DNA from: VFJL01 sp037147395
GTDB taxonomy: Bacteria > Pseudomonadota > Gammaproteobacteria > Burkholderiales > Nitrosomonadaceae
Direction of reading: 5' to 3'
Assembly: GCA_037147395.1 (NCBI GenBank)
Contig: JBAWVG010000004.1
Location: 1 to 55,024, forward strand
DNA: 55,024 nt
Part shown: piece after piece, positions 23,150 to 32,691 of the stretch
Layout: each line of letters opens with the position of its first letter
Position numbering within the stretch: position 1 is the first letter of the stretch
Program-made: the position numbers and the translations under genes
Notes under the pieces: generated by a model
Databases searched by the model: none
Told to the model about the DNA's origin: nothing
What the model saw: the letters and a program-made list of their open reading frames with translations, nothing else

Positions 23150-25996
23150 TCAGTGCCCCACATCAACCGCGCAGCCACTCAGAAGATCCCTAAGGACATA
23201 TGGCAAAATACCACCATGCAGATAATAATCCACCTCGATGGGGGTATCGATCCGACATGACAATTGAACTTCTCGGTAGCTCCCATCGTGAGAGTGAATC
23301 ACAAGCGTCACATCTTTCTGCGGACTGATCTCATCCAGACCGAGTAGATCAAGTTGCTCATCACCCCTGATACCCAGTGACAGTGCGCTATCATTGCCCT
23401 TGAACTGCAATGGTAGAACTCCCATCCCGACCAGGTTGCTCCGGTGAATACGCTCGAAACTCCGGGCGATTACCGCCTTAACACCTAGCAGTTGGGTCCC
23501 CTTTGCAGCCCAGTCTCGGCTAGAACCGGTGCCGTACTCCTCTCCACCAAATACCACTGTCGGAACACCCTCTGCGATATATTGCATCGCAGCATCATAA
23601 ATGCTCATCTGCTGGCCGTCCGGCTGATGCACCGTGATACCGCCCTCGCTATTAGGAACCATCAAATTCTTAATGCGAACATTGGCGAAGGTGCCCCTCA
23701 TCATCACCTCGTGATTACCTCTCCTCGCACCGTAGCTATTGAAATCGCTCTTAGCAACGCCATTTTCAAGAAGATACTTGCCAGCGGGAGAGCTGTCCTT
23801 GATGGCGCCAGCGGGGCTGATGTGATCAGTTGTGACTGAGTCACCAAAGATTCCCAGCACCTGTGCACGGCTAACTCCGCTGGGCCGTGTAGGCACCATA
23901 GAAAAATCACTAAAGAATGGCGGTTCTGCAATATAGGTTGATTTTGGCCAATCATAAACCTTGCCGCTGACCGATGAGACGCCATTCCACAGCGGATGGT
24001 CCTGAGTCAGATTGCCATAGAGACGGCGGAATGTTTTGGCATTGGTAGCATGTTTTATCAATGCTTGAATTTCCAAGTTACTGGGCCAGACATCACCGAG
24101 CCACACCGGCTTACCATCCTTACCCATACCCAGTGGTTCGGTCATCAAATCTTTAAGCATCGTTCCAGCAATCGCATATGCAACCACCAGCGGAGGTGAA
24201 GCAAGGAAATTGGCACGAATATTTGCATGTATTCTCGCCTCAAAATTTCGGTTGCCAGAGAGTACTGCTGCACATACCAAATCATTCTTAACGACAGACT
24301 CTTCAATCGGCTCGGATAAAGGACCCGAGTTACCGATGCAGGTGGTACAACCATACCCAGCAAGATTGAAACCGAGCTGCTCCAGGTAGGGGAGTAGGCC
24401 AGCAGCGGTAAGGTACTCGGTCACTACGCGAGAGCCGGGTGCAAGTGAGGTCTTTATATGCCGCTTAACCGTCAACCCCTTCTCCACCGCCTTCTTCGCC
24501 AGCAAACCAGCAGCGATCAGTACGCTCGGATTAGAGGTATTGGTGCAGGAGGTAATGGCTGCGATCAATATATCGCCATGGCCCAGATCAATTGCACCAT
24601 TCTCTAGACATGTAGAGTCCCGTTCTGTATCGACTAAGGAGTGGTTACTAATCATCTCCACAAAGTTCCTATCGCTTCCTGGTCTTAGGTAATCATCAAT
24701 CTGATTTCTCGCTTCAATGTGGGTAGCGGCATCATCGCAACCACGTACCGGGTAGCGCTGATTTAAATTGGCCATGGCCCTGCCATAACCATTCTCCTTA
24801 ACAGCCGTGGTTAAGAGTTTGGTGAATTGTGATTTGATGCTGCCGATTTCAATACGATCTTGTGGACGCTTGGGACCTGCCAGCGAAGGTGCCACCCCAC
24901 CCAGATCAAATTCTAGCTCGCGGCTGTAGTTAATCTCACCCTTGCGAGGAATGCCATACAGACCTTGCGCCTTAAAATAGGATTGAAATGATTCAACCTC
25001 TTCGTCACTGCGGCCTGTACCCTTAAAATATTCGATGGTGGCATCATCCACCGGAAAGAAGCCCATGGTGGCACCATATTCAGGGGCCATATTCGCCACA
25101 GTCGCTCGATCCGGAAGGGTTAAAGAGGCAGTCCCCTCGCCAAAAAATTCCACAAACTTACCCACCACATTAGCTTTGCGAAGCAGCTCGGTTATGGTCA
25201 ACACCAGATCAGTTGCTGTGACACCATCACGTAATCGACCTGTCAGATTGACCCCTACCACATCAGGAGTGAGCAGGTAGACTGGCTGTCCTAGCATCCC
25301 CGCCTCAGCTTCGATACCCCCTACCCCCCATCCAACCACACCGATCCCATTAATCATGGTGGTGTGCGAATCAGTACCTACCAGGGTATCGGGATAGGTC
25401 ACTCCATTCTTCTGATGTACTCCACGAGCAAGATACTCAAGATTCACCTGGTGAACGATACCAATACCCGGTGGAACCACCCTGAACGTATCGAATGCCT
25501 GCATACCCCATTTAATAAACTGATAACGCTCGTTATTACGCTTAAACTCGATCTCCATATTGAGATCGAGGGCTTGCTTATTGCCGTAATGATCAACCTG
25601 TACCGAATGATCAACCACCAGGTCAACCGGCACCAGAGGTTCGATCATATTTGGATTCTTACCCATCCCCTCTGCCACGCTACGCATGGCCGCAAGATCC
25701 ACTAGGAGCGGGACTCCTGTGAAATCCTGCAGAACGATACGAGCGACCACAAAAGGAATCTCATCGGTACGCACAGCATTGGGCTGCCAATTGGCGAGTT
25801 GGCGTACATGCGTCTCAGTGACCTTCTTTCCATCGCAATTACGCAGTACCGATTCGAGCACGATGCGGATAGAAACGGGTAGACGCGAGACCCTGCCAAT
25901 ACCAGACTTCTCCAGCGCTGGTAGCGAATAAAAATTTGCTTTTTTACCCTTGGAAACCTGAAATTCTTTCAGTGTATTGAATAGGTTATGAGTCAC
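23150..25996 (-). CDS. acnA: Aconitate hydratase AcnA
   Basis: AcnA interconverts citrate and isocitrate through cis-aconitate with a [4Fe-4S] cluster. The 948-residue protein aligns along its length with AcnA rather than AcnB or AcnD. Cluster ligands are Cys484 (SCTNTSNP), Cys549 and Cys552 (YGCTTCIG). The C-terminal swivel domain follows a linker, with the substrate loop GSSRDWAAKG. It is about 50 residues longer than E. coli AcnA, because of an insertion around residues 385-440 before the first Cys motif. It starts with GTG, with AGGAG 11 nt upstream, 50 bp after the prpD stop, so the two form an operon. Confidence 0.94.
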   Translation of the reverse strand: MTHNLFNTLKEFQVSKGKKANFYSLPALEKSGIGRVSRLPVSIRIVLESVLRNCDGKKVTETHVRQLANWQPNAVRTDEIPFVVARIVLQDFTGVPLLVDLAAMRSVAEGMGKNPNMIEPLVPVDLVVDHSVQVDHYGNKQALDLNMEIEFKRNNERYQFIKWGMQAFDTFRVVPPGIGIVHQVNLEYLARGVHQKNGVTYPDTLVGTDSHTTMINGIGVVGWGVGGIEAEAGMLGQPVYLLTPDVVGVNLTGRLRDGVTATDLVLTITELLRKANVVGKFVEFFGEGTASLTLPDRATVANMAPEYGATMGFFPVDDATIEYFKGTGRSDEEVESFQSYFKAQGLYGIPRKGEINYSRELEFDLGGVAPSLAGPKRPQDRIEIGSIKSQFTKLLTTAVKENGYGRAMANLNQRYPVRGCDDAATHIEARNQIDDYLRPGSDRNFVEMISNHSLVDTERDSTCLENGAIDLGHGDILIAAITSCTNTSNPSVLIAAGLLAKKAVEKGLTVKRHIKTSLAPGSRVVTEYLTAAGLLPYLEQLGFNLAGYGCTTCIGNSGPLSEPIEESVVKNDLVCAAVLSGNRNFEARIHANIRANFLASPPLVVAYAIAGTMLKDLMTEPLGMGKDGKPVWLGDVWPSNLEIQALIKHATNAKTFRRLYGNLTQDHPLWNGVSSVSGKVYDWPKSTYIAEPPFFSDFSMVPTRPSGVSRAQVLGIFGDSVTTDHISPAGAIKDSSPAGKYLLENGVAKSDFNSYGARRGNHEVMMRGTFANVRIKNLMVPNSEGGITVHQPDGQQMSIYDAAMQYIAEGVPTVVFGGEEYGTGSSRDWAAKGTQLLGVKAVIARSFERIHRSNLVGMGVLPLQFKGNDSALSLGIRGDEQLDLLGLDEISPQKDVTLVIHSHDGSYREVQLSCRIDTPIEVDYYLHGGILPYVLRDLLSGCAVDVGH

Positions 25997-26046
25997 GGCG
26001 TTATATACTCCTGGAGGATCAAGTCCTAGGTTACAGAGGGAAAATA

Positions 26047-27504
26047 CTAGATTACAAACATATCGACAAACTCATTCACCGGTGTCCCCTCCAGCTTCTT
26101 CTGGTTAAGACACAGCTCCATGATCGCTTTTTGCTGCTTGACCGGAAAACGGCGAGCAAGATTGGTTCTGAACTTGTCTTCTAACAAGGGCATCCCCTCC
26201 TTGCGACGACGACTGTGACCAACAGGATACTCCACCATCAACTCCGGCAATTTCTCACCACTCATGAATTCTACCGTGACAGCATTGGCGATGGCACGTT
26301 TTTCAGGGTCATGATAATCCCTAGTAAATTGAGAGTCTTCAATGCAACTAATCTTCCTCCTCAGATTATCAATGCGACCGTCTCTGGCAACATCATCTGC
26401 ATAATCGGCCGCCGTCAATCGCCCAAAAATCAATGCAACCGCAACCATATACTGCATGCAATGGTCGCGGTCGGCGTAATTATTAAGGGGTCCCTGCTTA
26501 TCAATAATACGGACCGCCGCCTCATGAGTACGGATCGTGATCTTTTCTATATCGGAGATCCGATCTCTGACCATGGGGTGCAATTGCATGGCGCACTCGA
26601 CTGCTGTTTGGGCATGGAACTCTGCCGGAAAGGAGATTTTAAATAGCACATTCTCCATGACGTACGTACCCCACTGCTCGACCGGGCGTTGAAACTGGAG
26701 TGGCTTTCCGTGGAACAGCACATCGTAGAATCCCCAGTTTTTTGTTGTAAGCACAGAGGGATAACCCATCTCCCCCTTAAGCGTTATCAGTGCCAGCCAT
26801 ACCGCTCGACTGGTTGCATCGCCTGCTGCCCAGGATTTGCGCGAACCCGTATTAGGCGCATGGCGATAGGTACGAAGCGCCTGTCCATCTACCCAAGCTT
26901 GTGAAAGTGCCGCGACGATCTGATCACGGTTACCACCGAGCAGATGAGTTACCACTGCAGTCGATGCGACCTTCACTAGCAGCACATGATCCAACCCTAC
27001 TCGGTTAAAGCTATTTTCCAGAGCCAAACAGCCCTGGATCTCGTGGGCCTTGATCATTGCCGTCAACACTTCCCGCATTAATAATGGCTCTCTATCGACA
27101 TTACCAGCCACGATATTGCGGGCCAACCAATCCGCCGTAGCAAGGATGCCACCCAGATTATCGGAAGGGTGTCCCCACTCAGCGGCCAGCCAGGTATCGT
27201 TAAAGTCCAACCAACGTATCATTGAACCAATATTAAATGCGGCCTGCACAGGATCAAGTTGGAAGCTCGTACCCGGAACTTTTGCCCCATTCGGAGCAAT
27301 GGTGCCCGGGATAATGGGTCCGAGGAGTCGGGCACATTCTGGATAGGAGAGCGCCTCCAGCCCGCAGCCGAGCGTATCCATCAAGCAGTACCGAGCGGTC
27401 TCATAGGCCAGTCCGCTCTGAATGCTGCGATTGGCAACATAGTCTGCGATATCGACCAGTACTTGATCGGGTTGTGGGCGGGTATTAGGGGTCTGGAGTG
27501 TCAT
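26047..27504 (-). CDS. prpD: 2-methylcitrate dehydratase PrpD (MmgE/PrpD family)
   Basis: PrpD dehydrates 2-methylcitrate to 2-methyl-cis-aconitate in propionate oxidation, and some enzymes also dehydrate citrate. From the ATG at 27504 the protein has 485 residues, matching the family length. The frame continues upstream to 27654, but those 50 residues have no family similarity. Highly conserved stretches include LDFNDTWLAAEWGHPSDNLG near residue 87 and KISFPAEFHAQTAVECA near 320. It is cytosolic. It is followed by acnA, whose product can carry out the next hydration step. No prpB, prpC or prpF lies within the window. Confidence 0.93.
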   Translation of the reverse strand: MTLQTPNTRPQPDQVLVDIADYVANRSIQSGLAYETARYCLMDTLGCGLEALSYPECARLLGPIIPGTIAPNGAKVPGTSFQLDPVQAAFNIGSMIRWLDFNDTWLAAEWGHPSDNLGGILATADWLARNIVAGNVDREPLLMREVLTAMIKAHEIQGCLALENSFNRVGLDHVLLVKVASTAVVTHLLGGNRDQIVAALSQAWVDGQALRTYRHAPNTGSRKSWAAGDATSRAVWLALITLKGEMGYPSVLTTKNWGFYDVLFHGKPLQFQRPVEQWGTYVMENVLFKISFPAEFHAQTAVECAMQLHPMVRDRISDIEKITIRTHEAAVRIIDKQGPLNNYADRDHCMQYMVAVALIFGRLTAADYADDVARDGRIDNLRRKISCIEDSQFTRDYHDPEKRAIANAVTVEFMSGEKLPELMVEYPVGHSRRRKEGMPLLEDKFRTNLARRFPVKQQKAIMELCLNQKKLEGTPVNEFVDMFVI

Positions 27505-27736
27505 GTAGAAGCGGCAAAGCTGATGAAGGCGGCAATCCGACACAATAGCGCACTCAATCAAGATGTACCATAAGCGTTCTACCGATAGGGTCTCAAGATT
27601 GGACGCACGATCAGGCAGACTCGACATCCCCCCTACGCCTATGGCAAACTGCATCCATTCGATGAGTAGAAGATGCCGTCATCTGTTTTTTAGGGTCAGG
27701 ACCTGATCCACAATTAAATTGGAAGGAATCGTCTGA

Positions 27737-29152
27737 ATGAGATCTAAGAAGAGGCTGGATATGCATGGAGTCTATTTAATTCCGTTGGTTCTAATTCTAG
27801 GTCTTGCTGCCTGTGATGGGGAAAAGAAAGATGCGGGTGGAGACGCCGCTAAAACAACAAGCAAGCCTCAATCCAGTTCGAATACAGCCACATCCACACC
27901 CACGACCGGGGTATTGATGGATTCAGCGGTTTCTGGTGTAGCCTATCTGGCATCTTCTAGCGCTGCTGGCAATACTGATGGACAGGGCGTCTACAAGTAT
28001 AACCATGGTGATACCGTCGAATTCAAGTTGGGCAGCCTAGTTCTTGGCAAGGTCAAGGGTACCCCTATCATAACGCCCATGGAACTCGCCGAAGACAATC
28101 CCACTCGGCTGCAAAATCTGCTGATTTTATTGCAGTCTCTCGACTCTGATGGCAACCCAGAAAACGGCATTTCCATTTCGGCCAGTACCGCATCCGCTGT
28201 AAGTGCCTCTATCAATTTAGAGAGTGATTCTGCCGCATTCTCGTCATCTGCAGAGCTACAGAAGGTAAGAGAGGCCGGTGGCATTACTGGCCCCGTCAGA
28301 ACTCTCGCTCAGGCCAAGACACACTTCCTCTCCCAAGGCATGGCGATGCTGAGTACCAATATCTGGTTTAGACAGGAAGGTTCAACTGCCTTTGTATTAC
28401 GCGCTTTACCAACGGGTGAGTATTTACAAGGGGAGGCCATAACAGATGACTTCTGCGATGCCAACCGGATATGTGGTGGTACTAAGGCCAGTACGGCCGG
28501 GGTTGAGTATGGGACTGCGATCCTTTCCGAGTTTGATAACCGGGGCTTCAAGATCTCTGTCAAGCCGACGGTTGATACCAATATTAAAGCCGGGCTATCA
28601 CATCCACAGCCCACATGGCGTATCCGTACCGATGGTTCGGACTTGATCTCCACAGAGATCCTGACGGTACAGAGAGAGAGGAAGCAACACAGTGTCTTCA
28701 GTGAGTTATTTCATGCTGGCACACGTGGCGGAACGCTGGCGGTAACGGATAAGAAAGAGCCTCTAAAGACCCGGATCGAAGAGAGCCGTTACTCCAAAAT
28801 GGAGAATGACCCAAGAGGCATTGTCGGGGCATGGGCAGTGGATCCATCTGCGATCAAGACACCCACCTACTTATTCTTTAACAACGGAAAATTCTTGATG
28901 CTTGATCCGATTGGAGATCTGGATCGTGATAGCCATAAGAGCTGCGGTGCACCGGGTGTCGAATACGCCAACTACACTTATGATGCCAGCAGCAAGGGTT
29001 TTAGCATCAAGGGATTCACTTACGACACAAATGGCTGCTCGGGGTTCTCTGAAAATAATGCGGTCTCATTTAGCATCAACGCAGACGGCAATACAGCAAC
29101 GATCAATACACAGAATAAGACTACATTTAACGTGCACAGAGTTTCAAAGTAG
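27737..29152 (+). CDS. Large surface or periplasmic lipoprotein, function unknown
   Basis: The protein has 471 residues. The signal peptide ends at the lipobox LAAC (Cys26), followed by a Ser/Thr-rich linker to about residue 58. A domain beginning DSAVSGVAYLASS with G-x-Y-K-Y-x-x-G-D-T-V-E-F-K-L-G-S follows (residues 62-100). This pattern recurs at the N-terminus of many gammaproteobacterial and betaproteobacterial exported proteins of unknown role. The C-terminal third is strand-rich, with CGAPG and GCSGF cysteines that could form a disulfide. An alternative ATG at codon 9 is also possible. It lies divergently from prpD; no functional link is evident. Confidence 0.75.
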   Translation: MRSKKRLDMHGVYLIPLVLILGLAACDGEKKDAGGDAAKTTSKPQSSSNTATSTPTTGVLMDSAVSGVAYLASSSAAGNTDGQGVYKYNHGDTVEFKLGSLVLGKVKGTPIITPMELAEDNPTRLQNLLILLQSLDSDGNPENGISISASTASAVSASINLESDSAAFSSSAELQKVREAGGITGPVRTLAQAKTHFLSQGMAMLSTNIWFRQEGSTAFVLRALPTGEYLQGEAITDDFCDANRICGGTKASTAGVEYGTAILSEFDNRGFKISVKPTVDTNIKAGLSHPQPTWRIRTDGSDLISTEILTVQRERKQHSVFSELFHAGTRGGTLAVTDKKEPLKTRIEESRYSKMENDPRGIVGAWAVDPSAIKTPTYLFFNNGKFLMLDPIGDLDRDSHKSCGAPGVEYANYTYDASSKGFSIKGFTYDTNGCSGFSENNAVSFSINADGNTATINTQNKTTFNVHRVSK

Positions 29153-29196
29153 TAGGACTATTGCACGCAGAGTGCAGTAAGTTTTCTGAGGGCCTG

Positions 29197-30012
29197 TCAG
29201 ATCTTCATCAGGTATCGGATTGCCCAGGAGAATAGACGGGGGCCCATCAGCCACCTGGCCATGATGGCCATCTTTGAATCGATTGGCAGTGCATGCCGTA
29301 TCGGAGGACACTTCGCTGTCGCTGCCTCAAGAATCGCATGAGCAATCATGCCCGGACCGGGCGATCTAGGTTCATCAGCCAGCAGAATATGAATACCTGC
29401 CAGTAGTTTCTGGTAGATCTGTGGATGTGCGATCGTCTCCAGTAGTGCCAACTGCCTGGGAACAAACTCAGTCTTGATCAGGCCAGGGGCGATCACCACC
29501 ACATCAATTCCAGACCCCATCAACTCCCCCCGCAAGGTCTCTGACAGCGCCTCTACCGCATGCTTGGAAGCGGCATACCAGCCAAAACCTGGAATCGGCA
29601 CTCGACCTAAAATCGAGGTGACATTGATGATACGACCTGAGTTTTGATGACGCATATGGGGCAATACTGCTTGCATGAATCGTGCATACCCGAAGACATT
29701 GACTTCAAATTGCTGATGAGCAGCCTCCATTGAAACACACTCAATCGCGCCCAATTGACCATATGCAGCATTATTCACTAGGACATCAATCCGACCCTTA
29801 GTCGAGATAATGTGCTCCACGACTGATCGGATACCCTCCCCATCCACAACGTCCAAATGGATGGGCTCGATTTGACCGCACCTCATGGGCTCAAGCCTCT
29901 CCATACGACGTGCAATGGCAAATACAAAATAGCCATTAGCCGCAAGCAGTTCTGCCGTGGCCTTCCCGATACCGCTGGATGCCCCTGTAACCAATGCAAT
30001 CTTCTGACTCAT
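29197..30012 (-). CDS. Classical short-chain dehydrogenase/reductase
   Basis: The 271-residue protein has the NAD(P) motif TGASSGIG at residues 9-16, the NNAAYG motif near 86-91, catalytic Ser in the strand VTSILG and Tyr/Lys in YAASK near 152. The Arg-Arg at the end of the second strand (IARRMERL) favours NADP(H). The C-terminal LMGPRLFSWAIRYLMK could be a membrane-associating helix, as in other SDRs of lipid metabolism. The substrate is unknown. It is convergent with the lipoprotein gene, 44 bp away. Confidence 0.87.
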   Translation of the reverse strand: MSQKIALVTGASSGIGKATAELLAANGYFVFAIARRMERLEPMRCGQIEPIHLDVVDGEGIRSVVEHIISTKGRIDVLVNNAAYGQLGAIECVSMEAAHQQFEVNVFGYARFMQAVLPHMRHQNSGRIINVTSILGRVPIPGFGWYAASKHAVEALSETLRGELMGSGIDVVVIAPGLIKTEFVPRQLALLETIAHPQIYQKLLAGIHILLADEPRSPGPGMIAHAILEAATAKCPPIRHALPIDSKMAIMARWLMGPRLFSWAIRYLMKI

Positions 30013-30175
30013 ACTGTCTGCCTTATGTGTTACTACTCATTCAATTAGTGAGCGGCTGCATCGAGCACTCGTTCACGCGACAAATACCTCACCCTCATAC
30101 CCTCTCATAATCCTGCTAGACTAAAATTGGTAGTAAGAGATCAACAGATCACGTGATTCATTATCGGAGCCAGAC

Positions 30176-30895
30176 ATGCCAACCCTGAACTCTCCAACCA
30201 TTTTAAATCCCAATATATTAATTCCAGTCCATCCTGCAATCGAGGATTATATGCGCGGGTTATCGCGTCGTACTGATGATCCTATACTGATAGAGATGGA
30301 GAAAATCGCGGAGGAGAATAACTTTCCTATCGTTGGCCGCTTGGTGGGTATTTTTCTGGAGACAATGGCAAAATCAATTAATGCCCGTCGTGTATTTGAG
30401 TTTGGTAGCGGATACGGTTATTCGGCCTACTGGTTTGCAAAAGCGGTTGGGGCGGAGGGACAAGTAATCTGTAGTGACGGAGACCCCCTTAATCAAATGA
30501 AGTCAGAACAGTATCTCGGCCAAGCGGGATTGTTAGACAGAGTCAATTTCCACGTTGGATTTGCACAAGATATCTTTGCTCGGACAGAGGGTTTATTTGA
30601 TATCTGCTACAACGACGTGGATAAAGGTGATTATCCAGAAATCTGGCAAATGGCGAGAAAACGAATTCGCCCTGGCGGTCTTTATATTGCCGACAATGTT
30701 CTATGGCATGGACGAGTGGCAGTGGAAGACTTTGTTGATGTCGTCCCCGGTTGGACCGAGGCCATCCTTGAGCATAATCGACTCATATTCGAAGATTCAG
30801 AATTCGATGCCTTTATCAACCCAACGAGGGACGGCGTTATCGTGGCCCGTCGCAAGATGGACTCGCAAGAGGGTTCAACAAAGACTAGCGATTAG
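30176..30895 (+). CDS. SAM-dependent O-methyltransferase (catechol-O-methyltransferase-like)
   Basis: The 239-residue class I methyltransferase has SAM-binding motif I EFGSGYGYSAYWF (near residues 76-88), an acidic residue at the end of strand 2 (ICSDGD), the metal-ligand region YNDVDKGDYP near 143 and the DNVLWHGRV motif near 179 that defines the metal-dependent OMT family. It would methylate a catechol-like hydroxyl using Mg. GGAG lies 7 nt before the ATG. Its last 11 bases overlap the convergent metallopeptidase gene. Confidence 0.85.
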   Translation: MPTLNSPTILNPNILIPVHPAIEDYMRGLSRRTDDPILIEMEKIAEENNFPIVGRLVGIFLETMAKSINARRVFEFGSGYGYSAYWFAKAVGAEGQVICSDGDPLNQMKSEQYLGQAGLLDRVNFHVGFAQDIFARTEGLFDICYNDVDKGDYPEIWQMARKRIRPGGLYIADNVLWHGRVAVEDFVDVVPGWTEAILEHNRLIFEDSEFDAFINPTRDGVIVARRKMDSQEGSTKTSD

Positions 30896-31976
30896 CGACA
30901 TTGGTCCTCTCATGACTCTCAACTGCCGCCTGCAACACGACACTTCGCTCCGATTCGGGTAGCTTACTGATCTCCTTGATCGCATCAAAAAATAGACCCA
31001 TATCCCCATTCTTCTGAGCGAGCACTGCTTGGAATGCCGGCACCAGTTGTGTGTAGGTCGAGATGGTGGCGAGCAGTGCATTATTGAGATTCTGTGCGAA
31101 CCAGCGGTCATAGCTACTGAACTCAGATTTGGCGATTTTTAGTTGGGCGAACTCTTCACGCAACTCATCAAAGATACGCGCCTTCGCTAAACGTTTCTCC
31201 GCATCACCCAGATCTGAGGCAAATAGCTCTTGCAGTTTTTTACGGTGGTTCATCACCATCTCAGTAAAGATTGCTTCTCTCTCTTGCCTAGCATTAAATA
31301 GGGCTCTCTGAGAAGTCGCGCCATTACTATCTAGCCAGCGACCAACCCCCTCTTGCTCGACCACCGTGGCAAAAGATTCATTAAAGGCGCTGTCTCCAGG
31401 GAGATAAAGTACCTGATGAGTCAGCTCATGAAATATCAGACGTGCAAGCTCCATCTCAGAATAGCCGATGAAGGTATTCAGTACCGGATCATTGAACCAA
31501 CCGAGGGTCGAGTAAGCGCGAACCCCACCCACGTGAACATCGTACCCTTCATTCCTAATCTCCTCGGCATAGCTTTCTGCCTCAGCTTGTGAGAAAAAAC
31601 CACGATAGTTGACACAACCGGCCTGCACAAAGCACCACTTCTTAAGCTCGCTGGAAAGTTCAGGTGCTGCGAATACATTCCAGACCACAAAGGGACGCTT
31701 CAGGTCGGCATAGCTGGTATAACTTTGATTATTGGGTAGCTTGAGTTCGCGGCTAGCAAACTCCCTTATCAGTACCACTCGAGCGAGGACTCGTTTCAAT
31801 TTCTGGTCGACACCAGGATCCGCAATAATCGTCGTGATTGGTTGGGCCATTCGCAGAATTTCGATCTGACCATCCACCGCCTGGGCGTAATAGGGAAGAT
31901 TGGCACAGCTCCCCAAGAGGATGGCCTGACCCACGGTAACGACTAATTTTAGTTGATGCGAGATTCGTAAATTCAT
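30885..31976 (-). CDS. Lipoprotein zinc aminopeptidase, COG4324-like
   Basis: The 363-residue protein has a signal peptide ending in the lipobox LGSC (Cys24), which gives lipid anchoring. HELTH at residues 183-187 is the zincin active site, and NESFA near 199 gives the likely third ligand Glu. The tyrosine-rich stretch before it (GVRAYSTLGWFNDPVLN) matches the predicted aminopeptidase family PF10023, which has little experimental work. It starts inside the stop codon of the alpha/beta hydrolase gene (ATGA at 31973-31976), placing it last in the biotin-gene transcription unit. The assignment is good; physiological substrates are unknown. Confidence 0.82.
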   Translation of the reverse strand: MNLRISHQLKLVVTVGQAILLGSCANLPYYAQAVDGQIEILRMAQPITTIIADPGVDQKLKRVLARVVLIREFASRELKLPNNQSYTSYADLKRPFVVWNVFAAPELSSELKKWCFVQAGCVNYRGFFSQAEAESYAEEIRNEGYDVHVGGVRAYSTLGWFNDPVLNTFIGYSEMELARLIFHELTHQVLYLPGDSAFNESFATVVEQEGVGRWLDSNGATSQRALFNARQEREAIFTEMVMNHRKKLQELFASDLGDAEKRLAKARIFDELREEFAQLKIAKSEFSSYDRWFAQNLNNALLATISTYTQLVPAFQAVLAQKNGDMGLFFDAIKEISKLPESERSVVLQAAVESHERTNVANR

Positions 31977-32656
31977 TCCGACTCCGAAGGATGCAGAAAA
32001 TATCCTTGTCGTAAAAATGCACAGACTTGGCGCACAACCTTACTAGAAAATAGCATACCAGTATGGTTAATATTGAGGACTATCCAATCACTTGCAAAGG
32101 GTAGCTTTGTCTCCTCGACTGTTACCACACCATCATTAGGTACCGGCAACCCTCCGAGTAACTTACCGATTCCTACACTCATACGGCCAGCGATCGAGCC
32201 GATCTCGTGGTGATGGAGAGGCAGTGCATCTTCTCGTCTCATCAGCCACTGCCTCATACTCGATCCGATCAACCATCGCCCCGGTGCAATACGTGAGAGC
32301 TTGATGGCCGGGTAACTGGCCTGGTAAGGACTCCCCATCAGTATGATACGACCGATCCGAGAATCTGGATATTGTGACAGCATCTGCAACGCTAAAAGTC
32401 CTCCCAGGCTATGGCCCACAAGATGAATACGAGTCGCGGCTATACCTGAAATAAATTGGGACAGTGATAGCGCATTTTGTGACAATGAATCTCGCATGGA
32501 GGGGTAGGAGAAAATGACGGTATCAAAACCACACCGACGCAAATTCCTCCCGAGCAATGTCATGACCCAGCCACTGACCCACAGACCATGGATCAATACC
32601 ACTGTCTCTTTGACCGAAATCTCGCCAGACAATTCAATTCCAGAAGTTAATTTCAC
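31973..32656 (-). CDS. Alpha/beta hydrolase
   Basis: The 227-residue protein has an oxyanion-hole strand (VVLIHGLWVSGW, near residues 19-30), the nucleophile elbow GHSLGG near 80-85, an acidic loop PVPNDGVVTVEET near 170-182 and a late His (NINHTGM). It is lipase- or esterase-like and cytosolic. It starts with GTG, 35 bp after bioD, and overlaps the peptidase gene by 4 bp. It could be a second pimeloyl-ester-type esterase linked to biotin synthesis or a passenger. The window already has a good bioH candidate, so I do not assign it to the pathway. Confidence 0.8.
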   Translation of the reverse strand: MKLTSGIELSGEISVKETVVLIHGLWVSGWVMTLLGRNLRRCGFDTVIFSYPSMRDSLSQNALSLSQFISGIAATRIHLVGHSLGGLLALQMLSQYPDSRIGRIILMGSPYQASYPAIKLSRIAPGRWLIGSSMRQWLMRREDALPLHHHEIGSIAGRMSVGIGKLLGGLPVPNDGVVTVEETKLPFASDWIVLNINHTGMLFSSKVVRQVCAFLRQGYFLHPSESE

Positions 32657-32691
32657 AACAGATTGGTCAATCTGACCTGATGACCCGAGAT

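Noticed and set aside
27505..27654. 50-residue N-terminal extension of PrpD
   Set aside because: The extension has no similarity to the family, whose members start at the position used here.
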